Assembly (NCBI RefSeq): GCF_003236315.1 | Contig: NZ_POTY01000005.1 | Location: 1-64,000, forward strand | Length of the DNA: 64,000 nucleotides | Reading direction: 5' to 3' | Source of the DNA: Micromonospora craterilacus | Lineage (GTDB): Bacteria > Actinomycetota > Actinomycetes > Mycobacteriales > Micromonosporaceae | In this document: positions 23,458 through 31,221 of the stretch, in pieces | Layout: each line of letters begins with the position of its first letter | How positions within the stretch are numbered: the stretch's first letter is position 1 | Program-made: the position numbers and the translations under genes | Notes under the pieces: generated by a model | What the model saw: only the letters and a program-made list of their open reading frames with translations | Database searches by the model: none | Told to the model about the DNA's origin: nothing

Positions 23458-23562
23458 ATGGTCACCGAGATCGGGTTCGTCAGCCTGCTGGTCGCTGGCC
23501 TGGGCGCGCTCGCCGGTGGCCTGGTCTACCTGGCTGTCCGCATTTCGAGAGGTAAGTGGTGA
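23458..23562 (+). CDS. 34-residue single-pass membrane microprotein
   Basis: The ORF encodes MVTEIGFVSLLVAGLGALAG at its N-terminus, continues hydrophobic, and ends with the basic tail RISRGKW. This is a single transmembrane helix with a positively charged, presumably cytoplasmic, end. It starts 7 nt after TAGGAT, stops 4 bases before the nitrobindin-like gene and would be co-transcribed with it. I know no named family. Layout and sequence character support a real gene. Confidence 0.6.
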   Translation: MVTEIGFVSLLVAGLGALAGGLVYLAVRISRGKW

Positions 23563-23566
23563 GCGC

Positions 23567-24160
23567 GTGAGTGACGACAATCCGCTGGCACCGCCGCCGT
23601 GGCTGAACGCGCCGCCGGTCGACCCGTACCCGTTCGAGGAGAGCCACGACCTGCGGGTCGGCCCGAAGCTGCACCCGGCGCTGGACGGACTGCTGCCGTA
23701 CATCGGCGTGTGGCGGGGTCGGGGCCGGGGTGGCTTCCCCACCATCGAGGACTTCGACTTCGCCCAGGAGATCCGGATCAGCCACGACGGCCGGCCGTTC
23801 CTGCACTACGAGTCGCGGGCCTGGATCCTCGACGAGCAGAGCCGTCCGGTACGCCCGGCGGGCCGGGAGGTCGGCTGGTGGCGGCCGGTGCTGGACGGTG
23901 ACCGGGTCACCGACGAGCTGGAAGCCCTGCTGACCGTCCCCACCGGCGTGATGGAGTTGCACGTCGGCCGGCGCAAGGGCACCCAGATCGAGTTCGTCAC
24001 CGACGCCGTGGTGCGTACCGCCACCGCCAAGGAGGTCACCGCCGGGCACCGGCTGTTCGGCATCGTCGAGGGCGCCCTGCTGTACGCCCAGGACATGGCC
24101 GCCGTGGGCCACCCGTTGTCCCCGCACCTGTCCGCCCGCCTGACCCGGGTGGCCGGCTGA
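23567..24160 (+). CDS. Nitrobindin-like heme-binding protein (FABP/DUF1794 family)
   Basis: A 197-residue beta-barrel protein of the THAP4/nitrobindin family. The N-terminal signature IGVWRGRGRGGFPTIEDF (about residues 46-63) and the C-terminal SPHLSARLTRV, whose histidine is the expected heme ligand, are both present. Family members bind ferric heme and interact with NO or peroxynitrite. GTG 23567 follows the microprotein stop by 4 bases. The Pro-rich N-terminal 40 residues are typical of actinobacterial members. Confidence 0.85.
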   Translation: MSDDNPLAPPPWLNAPPVDPYPFEESHDLRVGPKLHPALDGLLPYIGVWRGRGRGGFPTIEDFDFAQEIRISHDGRPFLHYESRAWILDEQSRPVRPAGREVGWWRPVLDGDRVTDELEALLTVPTGVMELHVGRRKGTQIEFVTDAVVRTATAKEVTAGHRLFGIVEGALLYAQDMAAVGHPLSPHLSARLTRVAG

Positions 24161-24181
24161 GCCGGCGTCCCCGGCCCGGGC

Positions 24182-25030
24182 TCAGGGCAGCGGGAAGGCG
24201 AGCAGTTCCTGGAGCGCGCTGGTCCGCAGGGTGCGCGGCAGCGGCTCGCCGTCGAGGGTGCGCACCTCCACCAGACCACGTACGGACGAGGTGAGCCAGA
24301 CGCCGTCGGCGTCGCGCAGCCCGGCCGGGGTGACCATGCGTTCGGCGGCGACGCAGCCCACCTCGGGGGCGTGGGCGAGCAGCCAGGCGACGGTGGTGCC
24401 GGGCAGGATGCCGGTGCGCCGGGCCGGCACCGTGCAGAGCGTGTCGCCGTCCAACCAGACCACGTTGGCGGTCGGCCCCTCCAGCGCGTACCCGTCGGAG
24501 GAGACCCAGAGCACGTCGTCCACGCCGACCCGGGCCGCCCAGCGGCGGGCGGCGGTGCTTGCCCCGTACGACGTCGACTTGATGCCCACCGGGAGCCAGC
24601 CCAGCTCCGGGCGGGCCTCGGCGGGCACGCCCAGCGAAAGGGTGGCCACGCTCACCCCGTCGCGCCGGGCCTGCCGGGCCGCCGGAGTGACCTCCGACAG
24701 GGTGGCGTAGACGGTGGGCGGCCCGCCGCCCGCCGGCCCTCGGGTGCAGACCAGCCGCAGCGCCCCCTCGACCTCGGCCGGCCACCCGGCGGCGACGCCG
24801 TCCAGCAGCTCGACCAGGGCCGCGTCCGCCGGCAGGGTCAGCTCCACGGTCGCGGCGCCGGCCCGCAGCCGGGTCAGGTGCTGCTCGCGCAGCCAGGGCC
24901 GCCCGCCGCGCAGGTGCATGGTCTCGAACAGCCCGTCGCCGCGCAGCACGCCGAGGTCGTCCCCGCGCAGCACCGGCTCCCCGGCCGGCAGCAGGCCCCG
25001 GCCCAGCACGCCGATCCGCGACGCCACCAT
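24182..25030 (-). CDS. Class IV aminotransferase (aminodeoxychorismate lyase-like)
   Basis: A 282-residue PLP enzyme of fold type IV. DDLGVLRGDGLFETM (about residues 24-38) is the usual N-terminal block. The PLP lysine is in GIKSTSYGAS (about residue 149), and the cofactor phosphate is held by residues around EGPTANVVW. The best guess is PabC, which releases 4-aminobenzoate from aminodeoxychorismate in folate synthesis. Branched-chain or D-amino-acid transaminases share these motifs. It is leaderless by layout and divergent from Fur. Confidence 0.75.
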   Translation of the reverse strand: MVASRIGVLGRGLLPAGEPVLRGDDLGVLRGDGLFETMHLRGGRPWLREQHLTRLRAGAATVELTLPADAALVELLDGVAAGWPAEVEGALRLVCTRGPAGGGPPTVYATLSEVTPAARQARRDGVSVATLSLGVPAEARPELGWLPVGIKSTSYGASTAARRWAARVGVDDVLWVSSDGYALEGPTANVVWLDGDTLCTVPARRTGILPGTTVAWLLAHAPEVGCVAAERMVTPAGLRDADGVWLTSSVRGLVEVRTLDGEPLPRTLRTSALQELLAFPLP

Positions 25031-25038
25031 GACGGCCG

Positions 25039-25044
25039 AGCATA
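25039..25044 (-). promoter_or_regulatory. -10 hexamer TATGCT of the aminotransferase gene
   Basis: TATGCT ends 8 nt before the ATG at 25030 on the minus strand. Confidence 0.5.
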
Positions 25045-25085
25045 GTGCGCACCGGTCGCGCCGTGAGGCGCGCGGATTACCGAAC

Positions 25086-25091
25086 TATGAT
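25086..25091 (+). promoter_or_regulatory. -10 hexamer TATGAT, leaderless start of Fur-family gene
   Basis: TATGAT is followed by 6 nt and GTG at 25098. It is the closest match to TATAAT among the leaderless starts on the plus strand. Confidence 0.6.
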
Positions 25092-25097
25092 CGGTGG

Positions 25098-25526
25098 GTG
25101 TCCGAATCCTCCCTCGCGGAACTGCTCCGCGCCCGTGGGCTGCGGCTGACGGCGCAGCGGCAGTTGATCCTCCAGGCGGTGCTGGACCTGGGGCACGCCA
25201 CCCCTGAGCAGGTGCACAACGCGGTACGCGAGGTGGCCGCCGGGGTCAACATCACCACCATCTACCGCACGCTGGAGCTGCTGGAGCGGCTCGGCCTGGT
25301 CACCCACACCCATCTGTCGCACGGTTCGCCGACCTACCACGCGGCCGGCGAGGATCAGCACGTCCACCTCGTCTGCCGGGAGTGCGGCGCGATCGACGAG
25401 ATGGATCCCGAACTGCTGCGCCCGCTGGCCGACCAGTTGGCGCGCGAGCGGGGCTTCCGGGTGGACATCGGCCACGTCTCCTTCTTCGGCCTGTGCGAAC
25501 GTTGCGGAAACGGGGACCAGAAATGA
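25098..25526 (+). CDS. Fur family transcriptional regulator
   Basis: A 142-residue Fur-superfamily repressor. The N-terminal winged helix spans LTAQRQLILQAVLD to NITTIYRTLELLERLGLV. The metal-binding dimerisation part includes HVHLVCRECGAIDE and ends with CERCG, giving two CxxC zinc sites, and the HxH set for the regulatory metal. It cannot be assigned to Fur, Zur or PerR from these motifs alone. The stop overlaps the ygfZ start as ATGA, so the two are coupled. I see no Fur box in its own promoter. Confidence 0.85.
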   Translation: MSESSLAELLRARGLRLTAQRQLILQAVLDLGHATPEQVHNAVREVAAGVNITTIYRTLELLERLGLVTHTHLSHGSPTYHAAGEDQHVHLVCRECGAIDEMDPELLRPLADQLARERGFRVDIGHVSFFGLCERCGNGDQK

Positions 25527-26635
25527 TCGACATCGCGGGTGCGGTGGCAGTGGAGAGCATCGACGAGGCCAGCCGCGACCAGCCGGAGCCGGCCCACGCG
25601 GCGGCCGGGGTGCGCGGAGTGGCCGCCCACTACGGCGACCCGATGCGTGAGCAGCGCCTGCTGGACACCGAGGTCGGCCTGGTGGACCGCTCCCACCGGG
25701 GCGTCGTCGCGGTGCCGGGTGAGGAACGGATCTCCTGGCTGCACACCCTCACCACGCAGCACCTGGCCCAGCTGAGCGCCGGGCAGGGCACCGAGCTGCT
25801 GGTGCTCTCCCCGCACGGGCACGTCGAACAGCACGCCATGGTCGCCGAGGACGGCATCACCACCTGGCTGGACACCGAGCCGGGGGCCACCGAGGGCCTG
25901 CTGACCTACCTGGAGAAGATGCGCTTCTTCAGTCGGGTCGAGCCCCGCGACGCCACCGCCGATTACGCGCTGTTGTCGCTGGTCGGGCCGAAGGCGGCCG
26001 AGGCGGTGGCCGCGCTCGACGTGCCCGCGCTGGCCGAGCCGGACGTGGTCGGTCTGCCGGGGCCGAAGTTCCGGTCCGGTGAGCTGCCACCCCGTCCGAC
26101 CGCCCGGTACGACGTCAAGCCGTTGCCGGTCGGCGGATGGGCCCGGCGCGGGCCGCTGGGGGTGGACCTGCTGGTGCCCCGGGCAGCGATGGACCAGGTG
26201 GTCACCCAACTGCGCGGCAACGGGGTGCCCCCGGTCGGGCTGTGGGCGTACGAGGCGGTGCGGGTGGCCGCCCGGCGGGCCCGGGTCGGCGTCGACACCG
26301 ACCACCGGACGATCCCCGCCGAGGTGGACCTGATCGCCCCGGCCGTGCACCTGGACAAGGGGTGCTATCGGGGGCAGGAGACGGTCGCCCGGGTGCACAA
26401 CATGGGCCGCCCGCCGCGCCGGCTGGTCCTGCTGCACCTGGACGGCGTGAGCACCGATCAACTGCCCGCCGCCGGCACTCCGGTCACCCTCGACGGCCGG
26501 ACCGTCGGCTTCGTCGGCACCGCCGTGCACCACTACGAGCTGGGTCAGGTCGCGCTCGCCGTGGTCAAGCGATCCGTGCCCGACGACGCCGCCCTCCGCG
26601 TCGCCGACAGCGCCGCCGCCATCGACCCGTCGTGA
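25523..26635 (+). CDS. ygfZ: Folate-binding YgfZ family protein
   Basis: A 370-residue member of the YgfZ/GcvT-like family, which uses folate to maintain iron-sulfur enzymes. The diagnostic motif DKGCYRGQETVARVHNMG (about residues 275-292) contains the conserved cysteine. The GcvT-like tripartite fold starts near DTEVGLVDRSHRGVVAVPG. Coupling to a Fur-family regulator by ATGA overlap suggests co-regulation with metal status. The direct repeat at 26636-26688 follows. Confidence 0.88.
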   Translation: MIDIAGAVAVESIDEASRDQPEPAHAAAGVRGVAAHYGDPMREQRLLDTEVGLVDRSHRGVVAVPGEERISWLHTLTTQHLAQLSAGQGTELLVLSPHGHVEQHAMVAEDGITTWLDTEPGATEGLLTYLEKMRFFSRVEPRDATADYALLSLVGPKAAEAVAALDVPALAEPDVVGLPGPKFRSGELPPRPTARYDVKPLPVGGWARRGPLGVDLLVPRAAMDQVVTQLRGNGVPPVGLWAYEAVRVAARRARVGVDTDHRTIPAEVDLIAPAVHLDKGCYRGQETVARVHNMGRPPRRLVLLHLDGVSTDQLPAAGTPVTLDGRTVGFVGTAVHHYELGQVALAVVKRSVPDDAALRVADSAAAIDPS

Positions 26636-26688
26636 GGAAGGACCCCTTCTTAACGCCTCCGGTAGAGGAAGGGCCCCCTGTTAACGCC
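26636..26688. repeat. Two direct copies of the GGAAGGRCCCC...TTAACGCC element
   Basis: Copies at 26636-26657 and 26667-26688, 31 bp apart, share GGAAGG, CCCC and TTAACGCC. They are the arm sequence of the terminators at 4878-4915 and 59856-59893, but here arranged head to tail, so no long hairpin forms between them. They lie immediately after ygfZ. Confidence 0.7.
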
Positions 26689-26708
26689 GGTGCCCGGACC
26701 GGGCGTTC

Positions 26709-26714
26709 TAGGAT
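26709..26714 (+). promoter_or_regulatory. -10 hexamer TAGGAT, leaderless BKACE gene
   Basis: TAGGAT is followed by 7 nt and ATG at 26722, with no ribosome binding site. Confidence 0.55.
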
Positions 26715-26721
26715 CGCCGGC

Positions 26722-27549
26722 ATGACAACAGGGACGTTGATCACGGTTGCCCCCACCGGCGCGGAGTCGGCCAAGACGGAGGTGCCGGCGCTGCCGGTGA
26801 CCCTTGACGAGCTGCTGCTCACCGCGAAGGAGTGCGAGGCGCTGGGCGCCTCCGTGATCCACGTACACATCCGGGACGACGAGGCGCGGCCCACCCTGGA
26901 CCAGGGTCGGCTCCGCGCGACCGTGGCGGCGTTGCGGGAGAGCACCGACCTGATCGTGCAGCTGTCCACCGGCGGCGCGGTCACCGACCCGGAGGCTGAC
27001 CGGCTCGCCGTGCTGGACGCGGGGCCGGACATGGCCTCGTGCACGATGGGCACGGTCAACTTCGGCGAGGACGTCTTCCTCAACCGCTGGGAGTTCATCG
27101 TCGACCTGCACACCCGGATGCAGGAGCGCGGCATCGTGCCGGAGTACGAGATCTTCGACCTCGGCCACCTGACCGCGTTGCAGCGCCTGCTCGGCAAGTA
27201 CGGTCTGCCGCACGGCGGCCACGTCCACGTCGACTTCGTCATGGGTGTGCCCGGCGGGATGCCGGGCACCACGGCGACCCTCGTCGCGGCCCAGCAGATG
27301 CTGCGCGACCTGCCGGAGGGCACCACCTTCTCGGCGACCGGCATCGGCCGCACCAGCATCCCGGTGATGCTCGCCTCGCTGTCCGCCAGCGGTCACCTGC
27401 GGGTCGGGATGGAGGACACGGTGACGTACGCCAAGGGCCGTCCGGTGGAATCCAACATGCAGCTGGTCGCCCGGGCGGTCGGTTTCGCCCAGCTGGCCCA
27501 GCGTCCGCCGCTGAACACCACCGAGGCCCGAGAGCTGCTCGGGCTGTAA
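26722..27549 (+). CDS. BKACE family beta-keto acid cleavage enzyme (DUF849)
   Basis: A 275-residue TIM-barrel enzyme related to 3-keto-5-aminohexanoate cleavage enzyme, which condenses a beta-keto acid with acetyl-CoA and releases a new CoA ester. Zinc-binding HVH in VIHVHIRDDE (about residues 46-55), the E in AKECEALGA, and the C-terminal HGGHVHVDFVMG block are present. The N-terminus ITVAPTGAESAK is typical. The substrate is unknown; there is no lysine-fermentation context. Most likely a monocistronic leaderless gene. Confidence 0.85.
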   Translation: MTTGTLITVAPTGAESAKTEVPALPVTLDELLLTAKECEALGASVIHVHIRDDEARPTLDQGRLRATVAALRESTDLIVQLSTGGAVTDPEADRLAVLDAGPDMASCTMGTVNFGEDVFLNRWEFIVDLHTRMQERGIVPEYEIFDLGHLTALQRLLGKYGLPHGGHVHVDFVMGVPGGMPGTTATLVAAQQMLRDLPEGTTFSATGIGRTSIPVMLASLSASGHLRVGMEDTVTYAKGRPVESNMQLVARAVGFAQLAQRPPLNTTEARELLGL

Positions 27550-27630
27550 GGGCTATCTCACCCGACACCCCTGTACACCCGGAGGTTGAATCCCTGTTCA
27601 CCCCGGCGGCGGCCGGGTCCGGTGCATCGG

Positions 27631-27636
27631 TACCGT
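27631..27636 (+). promoter_or_regulatory. -10 hexamer TACCGT, leaderless asparaginase gene
   Basis: TACCGT is followed by 7 nt and GTG at 27644. Confidence 0.45.
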
Positions 27637-27643
27637 CCACGTC

Positions 27644-28603
27644 GTGGGAAAGACGTACCAGGGCGGCGCGCCGCTCGCCGAGGTGGTCCGGTCCGGCTTC
27701 GTGGAGGGTGTGCACCGAGGCTCGGTGGTGGTGCTGGACGCCACCGGCGCGGTGCTGGCCGCGGCGGGTGACGTAACCTCGCCGGTCTTCCCCCGCTCCT
27801 CGAACAAGCCGATGCAGGCGGTCGGGATGATCCGTGCCGGGCTGCCGCTGACCGGGTCCGCCGACCTGGCCCTGGTGGCGGCCAGCCACGCGGGGGAGGA
27901 GTTCCACCTGGCCCGGGTCGGTGGGCTGCTCGCCGGTGCCGGGCTCGGTGAGGACGACCTGCACTGCCCGCCGGAGCTGCCGGTCGGCGAGGAGGCGCGG
28001 GTGGCGGTGTTGCGGGCCGGTGGTGGCCCCACCCGGATCCAGATGAACTGTTCCGGCAAGCACGCCGGGATGCTGTTGACCTGCCGCTCCGCCGGCTGGC
28101 CGGTGGACGGGTACTGGCGGCCCGAGCACCCGCTCCAGCAACGACTGCGGGACGCGGTCGAGGAGTTCACCGGCGAGCAGGCAGCGGCGGTCGGCGTCGA
28201 CGGCTGCGGAGCCCCGGTGCTGGCCGCGTCGTTGACCGGGCTGGCCGGGGCGTACCTCCGGCTGGTCACGGCCGAGCCCGATACGGCGCCGCGCGCCGTG
28301 GCCGACGCGATGCGGGCGCACCCGGAGATCGTCGGCGGTACGCAGGCCGACGACACCCGGCTGATGCGCGGCGTACCCGGGCTGTTGGCGAAGGTGGGCG
28401 CGGAGGGTGTCATCGCCACGGCGCTGCCCGGCGTCGGCGCCGTGGCCCTGAAGATCGACGACGGAGCGGGCCGGGCCCGGATGCCGGTGCTGGTCTCCGC
28501 GCTGCGCCGGCTCGCGGTCGACGCGCCGGTGCTGGAGGAGTTCGCGGAGGTGCCGCTCTTCGGCGGCGGCCTACCGGTCGGTGCCGTACGCCCGCTCTGG
28601 TGA
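27644..28603 (+). CDS. Class 3 L-asparaginase (ReAV/AnsA type)
   Basis: A 319-residue enzyme of the Rhizobium etli-type asparaginase family, hydrolysing L-asparagine to aspartate and ammonia. The tandem Ser-Lys pairs of this class are seen in PRSSNKPMQA (about residues 49-58) and NCSGKHAGM. Cys in NCSGKH and in VDGCGAP, with the nearby Lys, correspond to the zinc site reported for ReAV. The protein is cytoplasmic with no signal peptide. It is unrelated to the E. coli type I/II enzymes. Convergent with an alpha/beta hydrolase. Confidence 0.85.
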   Translation: MGKTYQGGAPLAEVVRSGFVEGVHRGSVVVLDATGAVLAAAGDVTSPVFPRSSNKPMQAVGMIRAGLPLTGSADLALVAASHAGEEFHLARVGGLLAGAGLGEDDLHCPPELPVGEEARVAVLRAGGGPTRIQMNCSGKHAGMLLTCRSAGWPVDGYWRPEHPLQQRLRDAVEEFTGEQAAAVGVDGCGAPVLAASLTGLAGAYLRLVTAEPDTAPRAVADAMRAHPEIVGGTQADDTRLMRGVPGLLAKVGAEGVIATALPGVGAVALKIDDGAGRARMPVLVSALRRLAVDAPVLEEFAEVPLFGGGLPVGAVRPLW

Positions 28604-28615
28604 CCATCCGCGCTG

Positions 28616-28682
28616 CCCGCCCGCGAACCCGGATGTCCTGCCGGCCTGGCCCGGCCGGTGGCCCAGACGGATCGCGGGCGGG
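28616..28682. terminator. Nested hairpin between convergent genes
   Basis: CCCGCCCGCGA (28616-28626) pairs perfectly with TCGCGGGCGGG (28672-28682). The loop contains an inner CCGGCC/GGCCGG hairpin. It is placed between the asparaginase and hydrolase stops. Confidence 0.5.
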
Positions 28683-28714
28683 TCGATCCTCGACCGGTCG
28701 ATTCCGGCAGATGC

Positions 28715-29512
28715 TCAGGGCAGGAAGTCGAGCAGCGCGGCGTTGACCGGGGCCGGGCGCTCCAGCGGCAGTAGGTGGGCGGCGTCCGGTACGTCGGGCA
28801 GCCGCACCGCCTGTGGTGCCTCGGCCGCGATGCGATCGGCCAGTTGCCGGATGTCGGGTACGTCCGCCGCGCCGACGCCGACCAGCACGGGAATGCCCAG
28901 CTCGCCGAGCCGGTCGACGGCCGGCGGGTCCAGTTCGGTGATGTCCACCGCGCTGAGCGCCAGCTCGGCGGCGAGCGCCCGTTCGTCCATCGCAGTGGCG
29001 AAGGCGATCAGTTGCGGGTCGACGTCCTCCGGGCTGCGCTCCGGGCCGACCACCCAGAACCGCACCTCGCCCGCGGCGGTGGCGGCGAAGTCCTCCGGGT
29101 CGACCTCGCCGACCAGCGTCTCCCACAGGTCGTTCGTCTGCTCGGACCATTCGTGGCCGGACACGGCGGTGCCGAGCAGGGCGAGCGCGCTCACCCGATC
29201 CGGGTGAGCGAGGGCGGTGTCGATCGCCACCGCCCCACCGAACGAGCAGCCGACCAGGGCGGCACGGGTCAGGCCGAGCGCGTCGAGCAGGCCGGCCACG
29301 TCGTGGTGGTGGGCGAAGGGGGTGGGCGGCAGTTCGGACTCGCCGTAGCCACGCAGGTCAAGGGCGATCACCCGGTGCCGGGTAGCGAGCGCGTCGATCT
29401 GCTCCCGCCACATCCGGCGGTCGGCGATGCCGGCATGGAGCAGGACGACCGGGGATCCGCTGCCAACCTCTTCGTACGCCAGCAGGGCGCCATTTACTTC
29501 GATCATGGTCAC
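28715..29512 (-). CDS. Alpha/beta hydrolase
   Basis: A 265-residue alpha/beta-hydrolase-fold enzyme. The nucleophile elbow is GCSFGG (about residues 93-98). The oxyanion region is LLHAGIADRRMW, and the catalytic histidine sits in AHLLPLERP near the end. The family covers esterases, lactonases and haloperoxidases; no substrate can be named. Start GTG 29512 is preferred because TACCGT lies 6 nt before it; ATG 29506 is two codons later. Confidence 0.8.
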   Translation of the reverse strand: MTMIEVNGALLAYEEVGSGSPVVLLHAGIADRRMWREQIDALATRHRVIALDLRGYGESELPPTPFAHHHDVAGLLDALGLTRAALVGCSFGGAVAIDTALAHPDRVSALALLGTAVSGHEWSEQTNDLWETLVGEVDPEDFAATAAGEVRFWVVGPERSPEDVDPQLIAFATAMDERALAAELALSAVDITELDPPAVDRLGELGIPVLVGVGAADVPDIRQLADRIAAEAPQAVRLPDVPDAAHLLPLERPAPVNAALLDFLP

Positions 29513-29518
29513 CGCAGG

Positions 29519-29524
29519 ACGGTA
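29519..29524 (-). promoter_or_regulatory. -10 hexamer TACCGT of the alpha/beta hydrolase
   Basis: TACCGT on the minus strand ends 6 nt before GTG 29512. Confidence 0.45.
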
Positions 29525-29575
29525 CGACCGGGTACGAGTGGCGCGCAACCGGACAGTGAGACCGTGCTAACTCCG

Positions 29576-29618
29576 GCTAGCGTTCCGCTTGCAGTTGCTA
29601 GCAGGCCGCGCTAGCGTT
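29576..29618 (+). promoter_or_regulatory. Three GCTAGC motifs over the XRE promoter
   Basis: GCTAGC occurs at 29576, 29597 and 29610. The first and third are within the direct repeat GCTAGCGTT, and the third overlaps the -10 hexamer TAGCGT (29612-29617), which ends 6 nt before ATG 29624. Such a cluster over a regulator's own promoter suggests autoregulation. Confidence 0.5.
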
Positions 29619-29623
29619 GAGTC

Positions 29624-30271
29624 ATGGCCACTCCCAAAGACCTTCCCGACGTCGGCGGGTTCATTCGTGATCTGCGGCGAAACGCGAAGATCTCGCTGCG
29701 GCAGCTCGCCGAGCAGGCCGGAGTCAGCAACCCCTACCTCAGTCAGATCGAGCGCGGCCTGCGCCGGCCCAGCGCCGAGGTGCTCCAGCAGCTCGCCAGC
29801 GCGCTGCGGGTCTCCACCCCGGCGATGTACCTGCGGGCGGGGCTGCTCGACGACAAGGAGGGCCAGGGTGTGTTGGCGGCCATCGCGGTCGACCCGGACC
29901 TGACCATGGCCCAGAAGCAGTCCCTGACCCAGATCTACGAGACGTTCCGCCGGGAGAACGCCCGGCTCGCCGAAGCGACCGCCGCCGCTGCCGCGAGCGA
30001 GGCCGCCGCCGGTCAGGGCCCGGGCCCTGCCGATACGGGCACCGCAACCGCCACCGACGTCACCGCGCCCGACGTCACCGCGCCCGACGTGGCGAACCTG
30101 GCCGCGACCGGGCCCACCACCGTTGAGGGATCGCCGACCGAGGCCGTCCTTGAGTCGGTCGCCGTGACCGAGGCGGGTGCGGCCGCCGCGCCGACCCGTA
30201 CCCCTGCCAGGAAGGCCGCCCGCAAGGTGGTCCGCAAGGCCGCCGCCGCGGCCGAAGAGGAGAAGTCATGA
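29624..30271 (+). CDS. XRE-family helix-turn-helix regulator upstream of HbhA-like gene
   Basis: A 215-residue regulator. The helix-turn-helix occupies about residues 12-66 (RQLAEQAGVSNPYLSQIERGLRRPS). A helical segment follows (about 85-115), then a long Ala/Thr/Val low-complexity tail that ends with basic ARKAARK repeats. It corresponds in position to M. tuberculosis Rv0474, which lies directly before hbhA (Rv0475). Its stop overlaps the next start as ATGA. GCTAGC motifs over its promoter suggest autoregulation. Confidence 0.82.
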   Translation: MATPKDLPDVGGFIRDLRRNAKISLRQLAEQAGVSNPYLSQIERGLRRPSAEVLQQLASALRVSTPAMYLRAGLLDDKEGQGVLAAIAVDPDLTMAQKQSLTQIYETFRRENARLAEATAAAAASEAAAGQGPGPADTGTATATDVTAPDVTAPDVANLAATGPTTVEGSPTEAVLESVAVTEAGAAAAPTRTPARKAARKVVRKAAAAAEEEKS

Positions 30272-31143
30272 CCCAGCCGAAGACCAACCGCATTCCCGCT
30301 CCGATCTACGCCGCTGCCGGTGCGGGCGAACTGGCCCTGGAGCAACTGCGCAAGCTGCCCGCCGTGGTCGGTGAGCTGCGCGACCGGGTCGTCGCCGACG
30401 GTGGCCGGGTCGTCAACGACCTCGGTGGCAAGGCCGTCGTCACCGGCTTCGAGCTGCGCCAGAAGGCCAACGACGCGCTGCGCAACGCCAACCTGACCGC
30501 CGAGTCGCTCCGGCAGAAGGCCGCCCCGGCCGCCGACTTCGACAAGCTCCGCGAGGCCGCCGATTTCAACAAGCTCCGCGAGTCCGCCGACCTGGCGAAG
30601 CTCCGCGAGGCCGCGGACTTCAACCGGCTCCGTGAGGCCGCCGACTTCGACAAGCTCCGTGAGGCCGCCGACCTGGACCGGCTGCGCGAGGCGGCGACCC
30701 GCAACGCCGCCGTAATCGTCGCCGGCGCCCAGGCCGCGCAGGAGCGGGCGCTGGCCGCGTACGGCGCGCTGGTCGCGCGGGGCGAGCGGGTGGTTGGCGC
30801 GGGCGTGCTGGAGGCCGCCGACACGGTGAACGCCGACATCGAGGCCACCGAGGCGCCCGAGGCGATCGCCCCGGCCGCAGTGACCACCGAGCCGGCCGCG
30901 CAGCCCAAGCCGGCCGCGCAGCCCAAGGTAGCGAGCAAGCCGGCCGCGCAGGCCAAGCCGGCCAAGCAGGCCAAGGCGCCGAGCCCGGCGGAGGTGGCCG
31001 AGGTCGCGGCGGCCAAGCCGGCTGCTGCCAGGAAGAACACTCGCGCCAAGGCGACCACCCGGGAGGCCGCCGCCAAGCGGACCGCCACCCCGTCGGCGAA
31101 GCTGCCCCGAGCCACCAAGCGGAGCCGCCCGGCCGCCGAGTGA
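30268..31143 (+). CDS. HbhA-like protein with nine-residue helical repeats
   Basis: A 291-residue protein resembling the heparin-binding hemagglutinin of mycobacteria. Residues 1-87 form the conserved N-terminal helical part (YAAAGAGELALEQLRKLP). Residues 88-141 are six 9-residue repeats (AADFDKLRE type). Residues 190-291 are a Lys/Ala/Pro-rich basic tail (AAQPKPAAQPK), the type of tail that binds sulfated glycans in mycobacteria. There is no classical signal peptide. It is coupled to the XRE gene by ATGA. Adhesion in a free-living host is unlikely, so an envelope or DNA- or polyanion-binding role is possible. Confidence 0.75.
   Translation: MTQPKTNRIPAPIYAAAGAGELALEQLRKLPAVVGELRDRVVADGGRVVNDLGGKAVVTGFELRQKANDALRNANLTAESLRQKAAPAADFDKLREAADFNKLRESADLAKLREAADFNRLREAADFDKLREAADLDRLREAATRNAAVIVAGAQAAQERALAAYGALVARGERVVGAGVLEAADTVNADIEATEAPEAIAPAAVTTEPAAQPKPAAQPKVASKPAAQAKPAKQAKAPSPAEVAEVAAAKPAAARKNTRAKATTREAAAKRTATPSAKLPRATKRSRPAAE
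30529..30690 (+). repeat. Six 27-bp in-frame repeats inside the HbhA-like gene
   Basis: Six consecutive 27-bp units encode (A/S)AD(F/L)xxLRE. The DNA copies differ mainly at third positions and at the variable xx codons, which points to selection on the peptide after duplication. Confidence 0.85.
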
Positions 31144-31208
31144 CGGTCCGGCTCAACTGCCGGCGATCCCGGTCACCGTCCTGTCGGACGAATCCGGGGT
31201 CGCCGGCA

Positions 31209-31214
31209 TAAGCT
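31209..31214 (+). promoter_or_regulatory. -10 hexamer TAAGCT, leaderless DUF2516 gene
   Basis: TAAGCT is followed by 7 nt and ATG at 31222. Confidence 0.5.
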
Positions 31215-31221
31215 TGCCGGC

